Positions 9,283-17,898 are shown, counted from the first letter of the stretch. The stretch is DNA of 55,898 nt from Bacteroidales bacterium (GCA_012519515.1 JAAYQC010000052.1:1-55898), one strand, 5' to 3'. Made by a program: numbers and translations. The notes: a model not told the origin generated them from the letters alone.

Positions 9283-11061
9283 ATGGAAAGCAGAAAACTC
9301 TTGAAAAGCGGTGAATTCCTTGTAAGTTCAACAGAAGCGGCGGATGTCTTTATTCCCGAGGAGTTCTCCGAGGAACAGAAGATGATAGCCCAGACCTGCA
9401 GCGACTTCCTCGAAACAGAGGTGATGCCCAGAATGAACGATCTTGAAAAATGCGACAGGGTACTTATGAAGAACATTCTCAGGAAGTCGGGGGAGCTTGG
9501 TATGATGGGAATCTCAATCCCGGAGGAGTACGGCGGATTCGGACAGGACTTCATCACCCAGATGTTGGTGGCTGAAACAACGGGCGCCGGTGCTTCCTTT
9601 TCAGTTGCTTTCATGGCTCACTGCGGGATAGGTACCCTTCCGGTTATGTATTACGGAAACGAGGACCAGCGCCAGCGTTATGTTACAAAGCTGGCCACGG
9701 GAGAATTGATAGGAGCCTACTGTCTTACCGAGCCGGGAGCAGGCAGCGACGCCAATGCCGGCAAGACAGGCGCCACACTGTCTGATGACGGAAAACATTA
9801 TATCATCAACGGCCAGAAAATGTGGATTACCAATGCCGGCTTTGCCGACACTCTTGTTGTCTTCGCAAAGATCGATAACGACAGGGTGCTGAGCGCCTTC
9901 ATAATCGAGACAGCCTATCCGGGAGTGGTGATCGGCGCCGATGAACATAAAATGGGTATAAAGGGCTCGTCGACGGCCCAGATTTATTTCAACGATGTCA
10001 GGGTTCCTGTCGAAAATCTTCTCGGGAAAAGAGGAGAGGGATTCAGGATAGCACTCAGCATTCTCCATATGGGTAGGATAAAACTGGGAGCCAATGTACT
10101 CGGTGCAGCTAAAAAGGCTATTAACGACTCGGTTAAATATGCAAATGAACGCAAGCAGTTCGGAGTGCTGATATCCTCATTTGGCGCTATCAAACAAAAA
10201 CTGGCGGAACAGGTTGTAAGACTCTTCGCTTCTGAGTCGGCGGTGTATCGTGTCAGCAAGGATATCGACGATCTTATGAACAGCTACAAGTCGGAATACA
10301 GCGACAAGGGCAGGGCGGCAATTGATGCCATAAGTCATTACGCGGTGGAGGCAGCCCTCCTGAAGGTGGCTGGTTCAGAGATGCTTGACTTCGTGGTCGA
10401 TGAGGCTGTCCAGATACACGGGGGAATGGGTTATTCGGCCGAAATGGATGTCGAGAGAGCATACAGGGATTCGCGTATCAACAGGATATTCGAGGGAACA
10501 AACGAGATAAACAGGCTGCTTGTGTCCGACACTGCAATGAAAAGGGCCATGAAGGGCGATTTTGACCTCTTCGGAGAAGCAGAAAAACTTTTTGCCGGAA
10601 TTGAAAAGCTGAATGACGGCAAAAAGGAAGGCGAAAGCTGGCACGACGAGAAGAAAAGATACCTGGAGAATTTCAAAAAGCTGACACTCATCTGTATGCA
10701 CGGGGCAGTAAAGAAATTTGAAAAGCGTCTCGTACACGAACAGGAGGTTATGAACAATATCGCCAATATGATGATGGAGACCTATCTCTCGGAATCACTG
10801 GCGCTTAGGGTCGAGAAGCTGGAAAGCATAAAGGGTGAGCTTCCCGTTTACAGGGATATCCTTGATGTAAATATCTGGGAAACCGCATGCCTTGTCAGGA
10901 CGGAAGCCATGGATGCCGCCTGTGCATTCGCTTCGCCCGAAATGCTGCCGGTACTTTCAAGAGCTGCCGAAGAACTTTCACGCGTGAGCTTCGTAAATGT
11001 TAAGGATGCCAGAAGAAGGATAGCAGATAAGCTGATAGAGGACAATAGCTGGAAATTCTGA
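9283..11061 (+). CDS. Acyl-CoA dehydrogenase, long form with C-terminal extension
   Basis: A 592-residue FAD enzyme catalysing alpha,beta-dehydrogenation of acyl-CoA and handing electrons to ETF. The FAD motif AYCLTEPGAGSDANAG and the catalytic-Glu motif RIFEGTNEI (E404) are intact. The core ends near residue 410 and is followed by a helical extension of about 180 residues, as in FadE of Bacillus subtilis or mammalian VLCAD-type enzymes. The ATG at 9283 is used; a TTG two codons earlier is also open. It completes the etfB-etfA-oxidoreductase-dehydrogenase set. Chain-length specificity cannot be read from the sequence. Confidence 0.93.
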   Translation: MESRKLLKSGEFLVSSTEAADVFIPEEFSEEQKMIAQTCSDFLETEVMPRMNDLEKCDRVLMKNILRKSGELGMMGISIPEEYGGFGQDFITQMLVAETTGAGASFSVAFMAHCGIGTLPVMYYGNEDQRQRYVTKLATGELIGAYCLTEPGAGSDANAGKTGATLSDDGKHYIINGQKMWITNAGFADTLVVFAKIDNDRVLSAFIIETAYPGVVIGADEHKMGIKGSSTAQIYFNDVRVPVENLLGKRGEGFRIALSILHMGRIKLGANVLGAAKKAINDSVKYANERKQFGVLISSFGAIKQKLAEQVVRLFASESAVYRVSKDIDDLMNSYKSEYSDKGRAAIDAISHYAVEAALLKVAGSEMLDFVVDEAVQIHGGMGYSAEMDVERAYRDSRINRIFEGTNEINRLLVSDTAMKRAMKGDFDLFGEAEKLFAGIEKLNDGKKEGESWHDEKKRYLENFKKLTLICMHGAVKKFEKRLVHEQEVMNNIANMMMETYLSESLALRVEKLESIKGELPVYRDILDVNIWETACLVRTEAMDAACAFASPEMLPVLSRAAEELSRVSFVNVKDARRRIADKLIEDNSWKF

Positions 11062-11133
11062 AACATTTCATAATTTAGCGCTCCGGCAGTTAAAGGCACA
11101 GACCTTTAACCGGTAATATAATAATTCCATCGA

Positions 11134-14100
11134 GTGAAAATCCTGAAATTCCTTATTTCCCCGGTTTTCATGGGGATGTTGTTTGTCATCTTCGCAGCTT
11201 CGATGGCAGCAGCTACATTCATTGAAAATGACTACGGTTCTTCAGCCGCCTATAACTTTGTTTATGATACCAGGTGGTTCGAACTCATTCTCCTCCTTCT
11301 GGCAGTAAACCTTACCGGTCAGCTTATTGCATACAAACTGTACCGGAAACAGAAACTGACGGTAGCCCTGTTTCATCTCGCGTTCCTACTGATCCTTGCC
11401 GGAGCCGCCATAACCCGCTATACAGGCAGGGAAGGAACGATTCATATACGAGAGGGAAAAGAACAGGATAAATACTATTCATCCGACAGTTACATCGGCT
11501 ATAAACTTATGGATGCTTCGGGTGAGGTCATTGACGAAGGTTCATCCAAATATTATATGAGCATGAAATCGGCCGGTAAGTTCAGCAGGAAAATACGGGC
11601 CGGGGAAGCCGATTACGAAATTGTCCTGGCAAGAATCGCGGTGAATGCCGCTGAAGTTATTGATAAGAATTTAAGCGGCAAGGGAGCAATAATATCGTTT
11701 ATGGCAGCCGATAGCCTTACAAGACAGAACTATATCCTGAGGGAGGGAGAATCGGTCACGACAGGAGAGCTCAGAGTCGGGTTTTGCTCACCAGATCCTT
11801 CCGACGTGTCAATAACTTACGATTCATCATCCTTTTACCTTACATCAACCCGGTCATTCCTGCGCGAAGGTATGATGGCAGGCGAATCAGTTTCATTCGC
11901 GGAAGGGGAAAGCAGCCCTTTCGAACAGATGAATATATTTAGGATCAACAATATAAGCATAGTTCCCCAACAGCTGGAAAGGAAGGGTGATACCAGGATA
12001 ATTTCAGCCGACATGGAGACCAGGGAAACGGGGGAAAATGCCATCATGTTCAACATCCTGGCAGGAGGCAGACCTGCAGGAGAGATCATCCTGTGGGATA
12101 AACATAATCAGCCTTTCTCATCGGGCTCGGCTGTGGTCGACGGCAATACCATTGAAGTTTCTTTCGGATCGCGGGAGATAACTCTTCCGTTCTCTCTTTA
12201 CCTGAATGATTTCATTCTCGACAGATATCCCGGATCCAACAGTCCTTCGGGATACAAAAGCGATATAGTCCTTTATGACAGGAACGCCGGCGTAGAGAAA
12301 CCCTTCAGCATTTTCATGAACAACATCCTCAAATACAAGGGATACAGGTTTTACCAGTCATCCTACGATGAGGATGAATTGGGTACCATACTTTCAGTAA
12401 ACCATGATCCTGCAGGAATGTTTGTGACCTATTCCGGTTATGGTGTACTTATCCTGTTCATCCTGCTCTCGCTGTTAAACAGGAAATCGGTATTCCATAC
12501 TGTCCATGCGGGATTCTGGACCTCGGCAATAAGGAGAAAGACAGCAGCGGCTGTATTGCTGTTTGCAGTTGCAGGAACGGTGAACGCCTGGTCCCAGAAG
12601 CTTGTTCCCGACAGGAAGATGGCCGGGGAATTCGGTAATGTGCTTGTTCAGGATCAGAAAGGACGCACTGAACCTCTTTCCACCCTCAGCTACGACATCC
12701 TCAGAAAGGTAACAAGAAAAAACAAATTCCGCGGCATGACTCCCATGCAGGTCTTCCTGGGAGTTTACCTCGACTTTGACCATTGGCGGGAAGAACAGAT
12801 AATCAAAGTCTCAAGCCGCAACCTGCAGAAGTTTATCGGCATCTCAGGTTCCTATGCTTCCTTTTCTGACCTTATCGACCTGCAGACAGGAAATTACAAA
12901 CTCGCGGAAACTGTAGGAGATGCCTATTTAAAACCGGCCGGCTCACGAACAAAAACCGACAAGGAACTTATCAGGGTTGACGAGAGGGTGAATATTATTT
13001 ACATGATCTACAGGGGAGGATTTACCAGGATATTTCCCCTGCACGATGGAACAACGAACTGGGGATCGCCCGAAGAAGCCCTGAAAACTGCCATGAACAG
13101 GGACGATTCGGTGTTTGTTGAGAATGTGATTCCTGTATTGTCTGATGCCCTGAGAAGCGGAAATGCTTCCATTGTAAAACAGATAAGCAACTCGGTGAAG
13201 GAATACCAGAAAAGGTTTACTGCATACGAGTTACCGCCACAGTCGAAGATCAAGGCGGAATCGCTCTATTACAGGATGATGATTTTTGAACGCTTGTTTC
13301 CTTTCTATCTTGCCATAGGTGTACTGCTGCTTGCCGGGCTTATTGCAATGGTAATGAAGGGAAAAAAATCAGTTCTGCTGTTTACAAGAATACTTGGATG
13401 GATTCTCTTTGCAGGATTCCTGTTGCATACGCTGGGGCTCGGATTGAGATGGTATATTTCAGGTCATTCCCCGATGAGCAATGGCTATGAATCAATGATA
13501 TTCATCTCATGGGTAACACTCCTTGCCGGGTTTGTCTTCAGCCGCAGATCGTCGTTTGTACTGCCGGCAACTGCCGTCCTTTCAGGCCTGACACTGCTGG
13601 TGGCCCACCTGAGCTTCATGGATCCTGAGATTACCAATCTCGTTCCGGTACTTCAGTCATATTGGCTTACCCTCCATGTATCTGTTATCACCTCAAGCTA
13701 TGGTTTTCTTGGGCTGGGGGCAATACTCGCGATCATAGTAATGATACTGCTGTCGCTGTCCGGTAAAACAAACCTGGAAAGGATCTCGTCAACAATCGAC
13801 GAACTTACGGTTATAAACTACAAATCGCTTACCATAGGCTTGTATATGCTTACCATAGGCACATTTCTCGGTGCAGTGTGGGCAAATGAATCGTGGGGCC
13901 GGTACTGGGGCTGGGATCCCAAGGAGACCTGGTCGCTTATAACCATTATTATATACAGCTTCGTTATTCATTCAAGGATGATACCGGGGATGAAGGATAT
14001 ATACACATTCAACCTGCTTTCGCTGTTTGCTATTTCGTCGGTGCTTATGACTTATTTCGGGGTTAACTATTACCTCACCGGACTTCATTCCTATGCCGGA

Positions 14101-14205
14101 GGCGATCCGGTACCGGTTCCTTTCTTCGTCTATGTCGCCATTGCCGTTCTTGTGTCGCTTGCTGTAATGGGCTGGGTGAAATACAGAAAATGGGAGAGGA
14201 AGTAA
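11134..14205 (+). CDS. ccsBA: Cytochrome c biogenesis ResB-CcsA fusion protein
   Basis: A 1023-residue System II cytochrome c synthetase. It exports haem and attaches it to CXXCH motifs outside the inner membrane. Residues 1-450 are ResB-like (three N-terminal membrane helices, a large periplasmic domain, a fourth helix). After a linker with a second periplasmic region, the C-terminal ~300 residues are CcsA-like. The haem-handling WWD motif WGRYWGWDPKETWSL is at about residue 917. Flanking His candidates are seen in HTLGLGLRW, LHVSVITSSYG and VIHSRM. The start is GTG at 11134. Fused CcsB-CcsA of about 1000 residues is usual in Bacteroidetes. It implies that the organism makes c-type cytochromes. 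Confidence 0.93.
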   Translation: MKILKFLISPVFMGMLFVIFAASMAAATFIENDYGSSAAYNFVYDTRWFELILLLLAVNLTGQLIAYKLYRKQKLTVALFHLAFLLILAGAAITRYTGREGTIHIREGKEQDKYYSSDSYIGYKLMDASGEVIDEGSSKYYMSMKSAGKFSRKIRAGEADYEIVLARIAVNAAEVIDKNLSGKGAIISFMAADSLTRQNYILREGESVTTGELRVGFCSPDPSDVSITYDSSSFYLTSTRSFLREGMMAGESVSFAEGESSPFEQMNIFRINNISIVPQQLERKGDTRIISADMETRETGENAIMFNILAGGRPAGEIILWDKHNQPFSSGSAVVDGNTIEVSFGSREITLPFSLYLNDFILDRYPGSNSPSGYKSDIVLYDRNAGVEKPFSIFMNNILKYKGYRFYQSSYDEDELGTILSVNHDPAGMFVTYSGYGVLILFILLSLLNRKSVFHTVHAGFWTSAIRRKTAAAVLLFAVAGTVNAWSQKLVPDRKMAGEFGNVLVQDQKGRTEPLSTLSYDILRKVTRKNKFRGMTPMQVFLGVYLDFDHWREEQIIKVSSRNLQKFIGISGSYASFSDLIDLQTGNYKLAETVGDAYLKPAGSRTKTDKELIRVDERVNIIYMIYRGGFTRIFPLHDGTTNWGSPEEALKTAMNRDDSVFVENVIPVLSDALRSGNASIVKQISNSVKEYQKRFTAYELPPQSKIKAESLYYRMMIFERLFPFYLAIGVLLLAGLIAMVMKGKKSVLLFTRILGWILFAGFLLHTLGLGLRWYISGHSPMSNGYESMIFISWVTLLAGFVFSRRSSFVLPATAVLSGLTLLVAHLSFMDPEITNLVPVLQSYWLTLHVSVITSSYGFLGLGAILAIIVMILLSLSGKTNLERISSTIDELTVINYKSLTIGLYMLTIGTFLGAVWANESWGRYWGWDPKETWSLITIIIYSFVIHSRMIPGMKDIYTFNLLSLFAISSVLMTYFGVNYYLTGLHSYAGGDPVPVPFFVYVAIAVLVSLAVMGWVKYRKWERK

Positions 14206-14265
14206 GCTTCGCTCATTCGGGCTTTGTTTTTCCAGCGGCTTATGAAAGCAGAGCTTTCAACGCGC
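14206..14265 (+). repeat. 60-bp direct repeat, copy A
   Basis: This segment starts on the base after the ccsBA stop codon and matches 14388-14447 at 58 of 60 positions (offset 182 bp). It contains the left half of the middle arm of the palindrome described for copy B (GGGCTTTGTTTTTC) and the small inverted repeat GAAAGC-aga-GCTTTC, but not the matching right arm. It therefore looks like a truncated copy of the larger element. Confidence 0.85.
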
Positions 14266-14277
14266 CTTTCAGGGGAG

Positions 14278-14355
14278 GGATTGCCTCCTTCGCTGCGCTT
14301 TGTCGGCGATCCCTGAGGATTGCCTCCTTCGCTGCGCTTCGTCGGCGATCCTTGA
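14278..14355. repeat. Two tandem 39-bp REP-like palindromic units
   Basis: Units 14278-14316 and 14317-14355 differ at only two positions. Each is an imperfect inverted repeat: GGATTGCC at one end and GGCGATCC at the other, enclosing CTTCGCTGCGCTT. Size, GC-rich palindromic structure and intergenic position resemble REP/BIME elements. Open frames across it translate to repeated junk peptides and I do not regard them as genes. Confidence 0.8.
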
Positions 14356-14365
14356 GGGGGGGTAT

Positions 14366-14498
14366 CCATCCAGCTTGCCTTTCATTCGCTTCGCTCATTT
14401 GGGCTTTGTTTTTCCAGCAGCTTATGAAAGCAGAGCTTTCAACGCGCTAGAAAAACAAAGCCCTTCCCGCCTGGGGGCGGGAAAGGCAAGCTGGATGG
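14366..14498. repeat. 133-bp concentric palindrome containing repeat copy B
   Basis: Three perfect inverted repeats share one centre near 14432: outer arms of 18 bp (14366-14383 with 14481-14498, CCATCCAGCTTGCCTTTC and its complement), middle arms of 14 bp (14401-14414 with 14450-14463) and inner arms of 6 bp (14426-14431 with 14435-14440). A separate GC hairpin, CCCGCC-tggg-GGCGGG, sits between the middle and outer right arms. The last three bases of the right outer arm are the encoded CCA end of tRNA-His. Copy B of the 60-bp direct repeat occupies 14388-14447. Confidence 0.85.
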
Positions 14499-14573
14499 GG
14501 TGGAAGATGGGATTCGAACCCACGACCTTCGGAACCACAATCCGACGTTCTAACCAGCTGAACTACATCCACC
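14496..14573 (-). tRNA. tRNA-His (anticodon GTG)
   Basis: Reading the minus strand, the acceptor, D, anticodon and T arms fold normally. The anticodon loop is TTGTGGT, giving GTG. The T loop TTCGAAT and the D-arm GTTC/GAAC are canonical. A G at -1 (14573) faces C73, the histidine identity element, and CCA is encoded (14498-14496). One U-U mismatch occurs in the acceptor stem (positions 6 and 67). The gene points leftwards into the repeat mosaic, so the transcript would run through the palindrome. Confidence 0.95.
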
Positions 14574-14741
14574 GTATCTGGGCTGCAAAATAAGCCGAAA
14601 AATTCCGATTAGCAAAATTTTCATTTTATTTTATGCCACTTTGATCCAATTGTTAACTTTGCTGTTCAAAAATCGGGAAGGCACCCGGCAATTTTTAAGG
14701 AACACGCTTGTTATCTGATGTAGCCTGACTATTTTTTATAG

Positions 14742-16091
14742 TTGAGAAAGATAAAACTGATAGACAATATAAAGGGACTGCAGCTATTCCAGCTGATGAA
14801 GTTCGTCGTCTTCCTCATTATCAGCATTGTATTTACCAAAAGCCATCTTACCCGATCCGAGATTGGAGCATGGGAGATGTTTCTCTTTATCTCGGGACTT
14901 ATCAGCTTCTTCTGGGTAACGGGAATTATCCAGTCGCTGCTTCCTCTTTATCACAGAAACCGGACCTATCGCAAAACAGGTGATAACGGAAGCGGAAAAT
15001 CACCCGAGATATTCAATGCATTCCTGCTGCTGAGCTTCTTCAGCCTTATGGTATTTGCAATTGGCCATGCCTTAAAGAGCAACTTCTCGGTATTCCATAT
15101 GAGCGGCAACGTTCCTTACCTGAACCTGCTGCTTCTGTACGTGCTGCTCAGCAGCCCGGTCTGCCTTATTGAATATATCTACCTGCTTAACAACCGTTCG
15201 TACAGGATCTTCCAGTACGGGCTCTATACATTCGGCGTTCAGCTGATATTTGTCCTGGCACCCATCCTTATGGGAAAGGATATTATATGGGGGGTATACG
15301 GACTTCTTGCAGTCACGGGAGTCAGATGGATCTGGCTGATAGTGCTTCTGAGACGATATGCCGAAATAAAGATCTCGGCGGAATTCATGAGGGAGCATTT
15401 CTACCTCGGGCTTCCCCTTATTATCACCACGCTGATAAGCGGCTCGGCCCAGTATATTGACGGTATAATTGTCTCTGCAGTATACCGCGATCCCGGATGG
15501 TTCGCGTGGTTCCGCTACGGTGCAAAAGAGTTCCCGCTGGCCGTCATGCTTGCCAACGGGCTGAACAATGCCATGCTGCCCGAATTCTCCACGCGAACAC
15601 AGATGAAGGAGTCACTTGCAAAAATTAAGGAGAAATCAAGAGGCCTGATGCATATCTGCTTCCCTTCAACAATGCTGATAATGCTGTTGGCCAGGTGGAT
15701 ATACCCCAGGATGTTTACCCCTGAATTCCAGAAAAGCGCCGATATCTTCCTGCTTTATTCATTGCTTGTTATACCAAGAATGGTCTTTCCACATACAATA
15801 ATAGTGGGAAGGAAAAAGACACATATCACAATGATAGCAGCCATCCTGGAGATAGGACTTAACATACCTTTCAGCCTCCTCATGATAAAATGGGGATACA
15901 ATATTGTCGGTGTGGCTCTGGCAACTTTTGTGGTCTACCTCATCAGCAGGCTGTACCTGATAATCTATGTTTGGGTTAAGATGAAGATCAGACCTTCAGA
16001 ATACATACCCATCAAAATTTTCATGCTTTACAGCTTCCTCCTGGGATTGTTGTTTGTTTTGATTGACCACAGGATAATAGATATACACTAA
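14742..16091 (+). CDS. Oligosaccharide flippase family (Wzx/MATE-like) membrane protein
   Basis: About 449 residues with 12-14 hydrophobic segments, resembling polysaccharide and lipid-linked oligosaccharide flippases of the MOP superfamily. The start is TTG at 14742, directly after an in-frame stop; RKIKLIDNIKGLQLFQLMKF is a normal flippase N-terminus, and a later ATG would cut into the first helix. A TAACTTTG at 14654-14661 may be its -7 element (no clear -33). There are no glycosyltransferases around it, so the substrate is unknown. The next gene has its own promoter. Confidence 0.8.
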   Translation: MRKIKLIDNIKGLQLFQLMKFVVFLIISIVFTKSHLTRSEIGAWEMFLFISGLISFFWVTGIIQSLLPLYHRNRTYRKTGDNGSGKSPEIFNAFLLLSFFSLMVFAIGHALKSNFSVFHMSGNVPYLNLLLLYVLLSSPVCLIEYIYLLNNRSYRIFQYGLYTFGVQLIFVLAPILMGKDIIWGVYGLLAVTGVRWIWLIVLLRRYAEIKISAEFMREHFYLGLPLIITTLISGSAQYIDGIIVSAVYRDPGWFAWFRYGAKEFPLAVMLANGLNNAMLPEFSTRTQMKESLAKIKEKSRGLMHICFPSTMLIMLLARWIYPRMFTPEFQKSADIFLLYSLLVIPRMVFPHTIIVGRKKTHITMIAAILEIGLNIPFSLLMIKWGYNIVGVALATFVVYLISRLYLIIYVWVKMKIRPSEYIPIKIFMLYSFLLGLLFVLIDHRIIDIH

Positions 16092-16116
16092 GCGGCAGTG
16101 CTCTTATCCTGCCGGC

Positions 16117-16148
16117 TTGTCCGATATTCGAAAATCTGATTATATTTG
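16117..16148 (+). promoter_or_regulatory. Promoter for the YghO-like gene
   Basis: TTG at 16117-16119, 21 bases, then TATATTTG at 16141-16148, a good fit to the Bacteroidetes consensus. Transcription would begin near 16155, 14 nt before the ATG at 16169. Confidence 0.6.
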
Positions 16149-16168
16149 CTGAACTAATCAGGAGCTTG

Positions 16169-17392
16169 ATGCAGATCGCGGAAGTTATTACCAAAAATGA
16201 CAGGAAGGAGTTTCTGAACCTGCCGAAAATCCTGTACAGGGATGATCCCAACTGGGTATGCATGCTCGATTCCGAACTTGAAGGAATATTTGATCCTTCT
16301 GTAAACAGGACATTCTCAAGAGGTGAGGCGATAAGATGGATACTCAGGGATGAAAAAGGAACTGTTATCGGGAGGATAGCCGCATTTTACGACAACCAGC
16401 GATCGTCGGCCTACAAACAGAAAACCGGCGGAATCGGTTTCTTTGAGGTCATAAACAGCAGGGAGGCGGCTTTTACACTTTTTGATACAGCCAGGGAATG
16501 GCTCGCATCAAAGGGGATGGAGGCAATGGACGGGCCGGTAAACTTCGGTGAGAATGACAGCAACTGGGGCCTTCTGGTCGACGGATTCATGCAGCAGGGA
16601 TACGGTATGCCCTACAATATGAAGTATTACCGTGAACTATTTGAGGCATACGGGTTTGAAAATTATTACGAACAGTATTCCTATCACAGGGATGTCCGCG
16701 GACCCGACGGCAAAATAGTCGAGTTCCCCCCGAGGATAATGAAAATAGCCGAGTGGCTCTCGAAAAGACCAGGATATGAATTCAGGCATTTCGAAATGAA
16801 GGACCGGCAAAAATTCTACAACGATTTTGTTGAGGTTTATAACTCGGCCTGGTCCGTTTTCAAGGAGGATTTCACCCCGGTTGGAACAGAGGTTCTCGAA
16901 ACAACATTCCGGAAGGCTAAACCCATAATCGACCAGGAACTGATATGGTTTGCATATCACAACGGGAAACCGGTTGCCTTCTTTATTCTTTTCCCCGACC
17001 TTAACCAGATCATAAAACCTTTCAGGGGAAAACTCAACCTCCTGAATATATTAAGGTTCGTCTGGGCTAAAGCCAACCATAAAATGACAAGGATAAGGGG
17101 ACTGGTGGGGGGAGTCCATCCTTCATACCAGAACAACGGTGTGGAATCGGCTATCTTCCATAATCTTTACCGGAAGCTGAAGTTCAAACCCTGGTACAAG
17201 GAACTTGAACTGTCGTGGGTGGGAGATTTCAACCCCAAAATGATAGCTATCTATGAAGCCCTCGGCGGAAAAAGGGCTAAAACCCATATCACCTTCCGCT
17301 ATATGTTTGACCGGGAAAAGGAATTCATCCGGTATAAGGATGAAATGGCGCTTCACGGCAAACCGGAAACAAGCCCGGGAAATGCGGTATAA
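16169..17392 (+). CDS. YghO-like GNAT-fold acyltransferase
   Basis: 407 residues. The N-terminal part carries a GNAT-like pattern (IRWILRDEKGTVIGRIAAFYD, then IGFFEVINSREAA) and the family signature GPVNFGENDSNWGLLVDGF. A second GNAT-like region near residues 310-380 contains VGGVHPSYQNNGVESAIFHNL. The family is annotated as YghO or N-acetyltransferase. As I recall, a Caulobacter member was assigned as bacterial ceramide synthase (acyl-CoA:sphinganine N-acyltransferase), and many Bacteroidetes make sphingolipids, so that role is possible but not shown. No serine palmitoyltransferase is in the window. The ATG at 16169 follows a TTG codon and sits just downstream of a good promoter. Confidence 0.7.
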   Translation: MQIAEVITKNDRKEFLNLPKILYRDDPNWVCMLDSELEGIFDPSVNRTFSRGEAIRWILRDEKGTVIGRIAAFYDNQRSSAYKQKTGGIGFFEVINSREAAFTLFDTAREWLASKGMEAMDGPVNFGENDSNWGLLVDGFMQQGYGMPYNMKYYRELFEAYGFENYYEQYSYHRDVRGPDGKIVEFPPRIMKIAEWLSKRPGYEFRHFEMKDRQKFYNDFVEVYNSAWSVFKEDFTPVGTEVLETTFRKAKPIIDQELIWFAYHNGKPVAFFILFPDLNQIIKPFRGKLNLLNILRFVWAKANHKMTRIRGLVGGVHPSYQNNGVESAIFHNLYRKLKFKPWYKELELSWVGDFNPKMIAIYEALGGKRAKTHITFRYMFDREKEFIRYKDEMALHGKPETSPGNAV

Positions 17393-17409
17393 TATTTTTT
17401 TCGTTCCGG

Positions 17410-17440
17410 TTTGCTTTTCAAATAATCTTGATTAATTTTG
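17410..17440 (+). promoter_or_regulatory. Consensus Bacteroidetes promoter for ribosomal protein L31
   Basis: TTTG at 17410-17413, 19 bases, TAATTTTG at 17433-17440: all defined positions match. Predicted start of transcription is near 17447, 47 nt before the rpmE2 ATG. Confidence 0.8.
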
Positions 17441-17493
17441 CGAACCCTAAACAAGGGATATTTTTTAACAATAAGGAATAAAACAAGATAGAA

Positions 17494-17757
17494 ATGAAAC
17501 AGGGTATACATCCGAAAAATTACAGGCTGGTAGTTTTTCAGGACATGTCAAACGGACATTCATTCATTACCAGGTCAACCGCCCCTTCAAAAGAAACAAT
17601 CAAATGGGAGGACGGAATTGAATATCCGCTTATAAAGCTCGAAATATCAAATACATCCCACCCGTTCTACACGGGCAAGATGAAACTTGTAGATACGGCC
17701 GGAATGGTGGATAAATACATGAACCGGTACAAGGATCACATGGGTAAGAAGAAATAA
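17494..17757 (+). CDS. rpmE2: 50S ribosomal protein L31 type B
   Basis: An 87-residue large-subunit protein. It begins [20 protein letters not shown] and contains the type-B insertion and the ending ([17 protein letters not shown]). It has no cysteines, so it is the zinc-independent form, which is the usual single form in Bacteroidetes. It is a monocistronic unit with a consensus promoter upstream and an intrinsic terminator nine bases after the stop. Confidence 0.97.
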   Translation: MKQGIHPKNYRLVVFQDMSNGHSFITRSTAPSKETIKWEDGIEYPLIKLEISNTSHPFYTGKMKLVDTAGMVDKYMNRYKDHMGKKK

Positions 17758-17765
17758 GTCAACTT

Positions 17766-17798
17766 AATCCCGGGCTGCAACGACCGGGATTTTTTTTG
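17766..17798 (+). terminator. Intrinsic terminator after rpmE2
   Basis: Stem AATCCCGG (17766-17773) pairs with CCGGGATT (17784-17791) around a 10-nt loop, followed by an unbroken T run to 17797. This is the clearest terminator in the window and separates rpmE2 from lon. Confidence 0.9.
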
Positions 17799-17822
17799 CC
17801 CGAAGCTGTCACTGTCTTTTTC

Positions 17823-17838
17823 CGGCATAAAGATTGCT
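17823..17838 (+). promoter_or_regulatory. Weak sigma-54-like site upstream of lon
   Basis: CGGCAT-AAAGA-TTGCT keeps the invariant GG (17824-17825) and GC (17836-17837) exactly 12 bp apart, with two mismatches in the -24 hexamer. A primary-sigma -7-like TAAATTTG (17875-17882) also lies just before the lon start codon without a -33 partner. Either, both or neither could drive lon. Confidence 0.3.
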
Positions 17839-17898
17839 TAATACCGTGCCGGGATCATAGTTAAAAATAATATGTAAATTTGTCAGCTCTATTGACTG

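Noticed and set aside
14130..14593. Several open frames across the repeat mosaic and tRNA-His, giving peptides with repeated SPTKRSEGGN-like text
   Set aside because: They are produced by the 39-bp and 60-bp repeats and by reading through the tRNA; no start context or family supports them.
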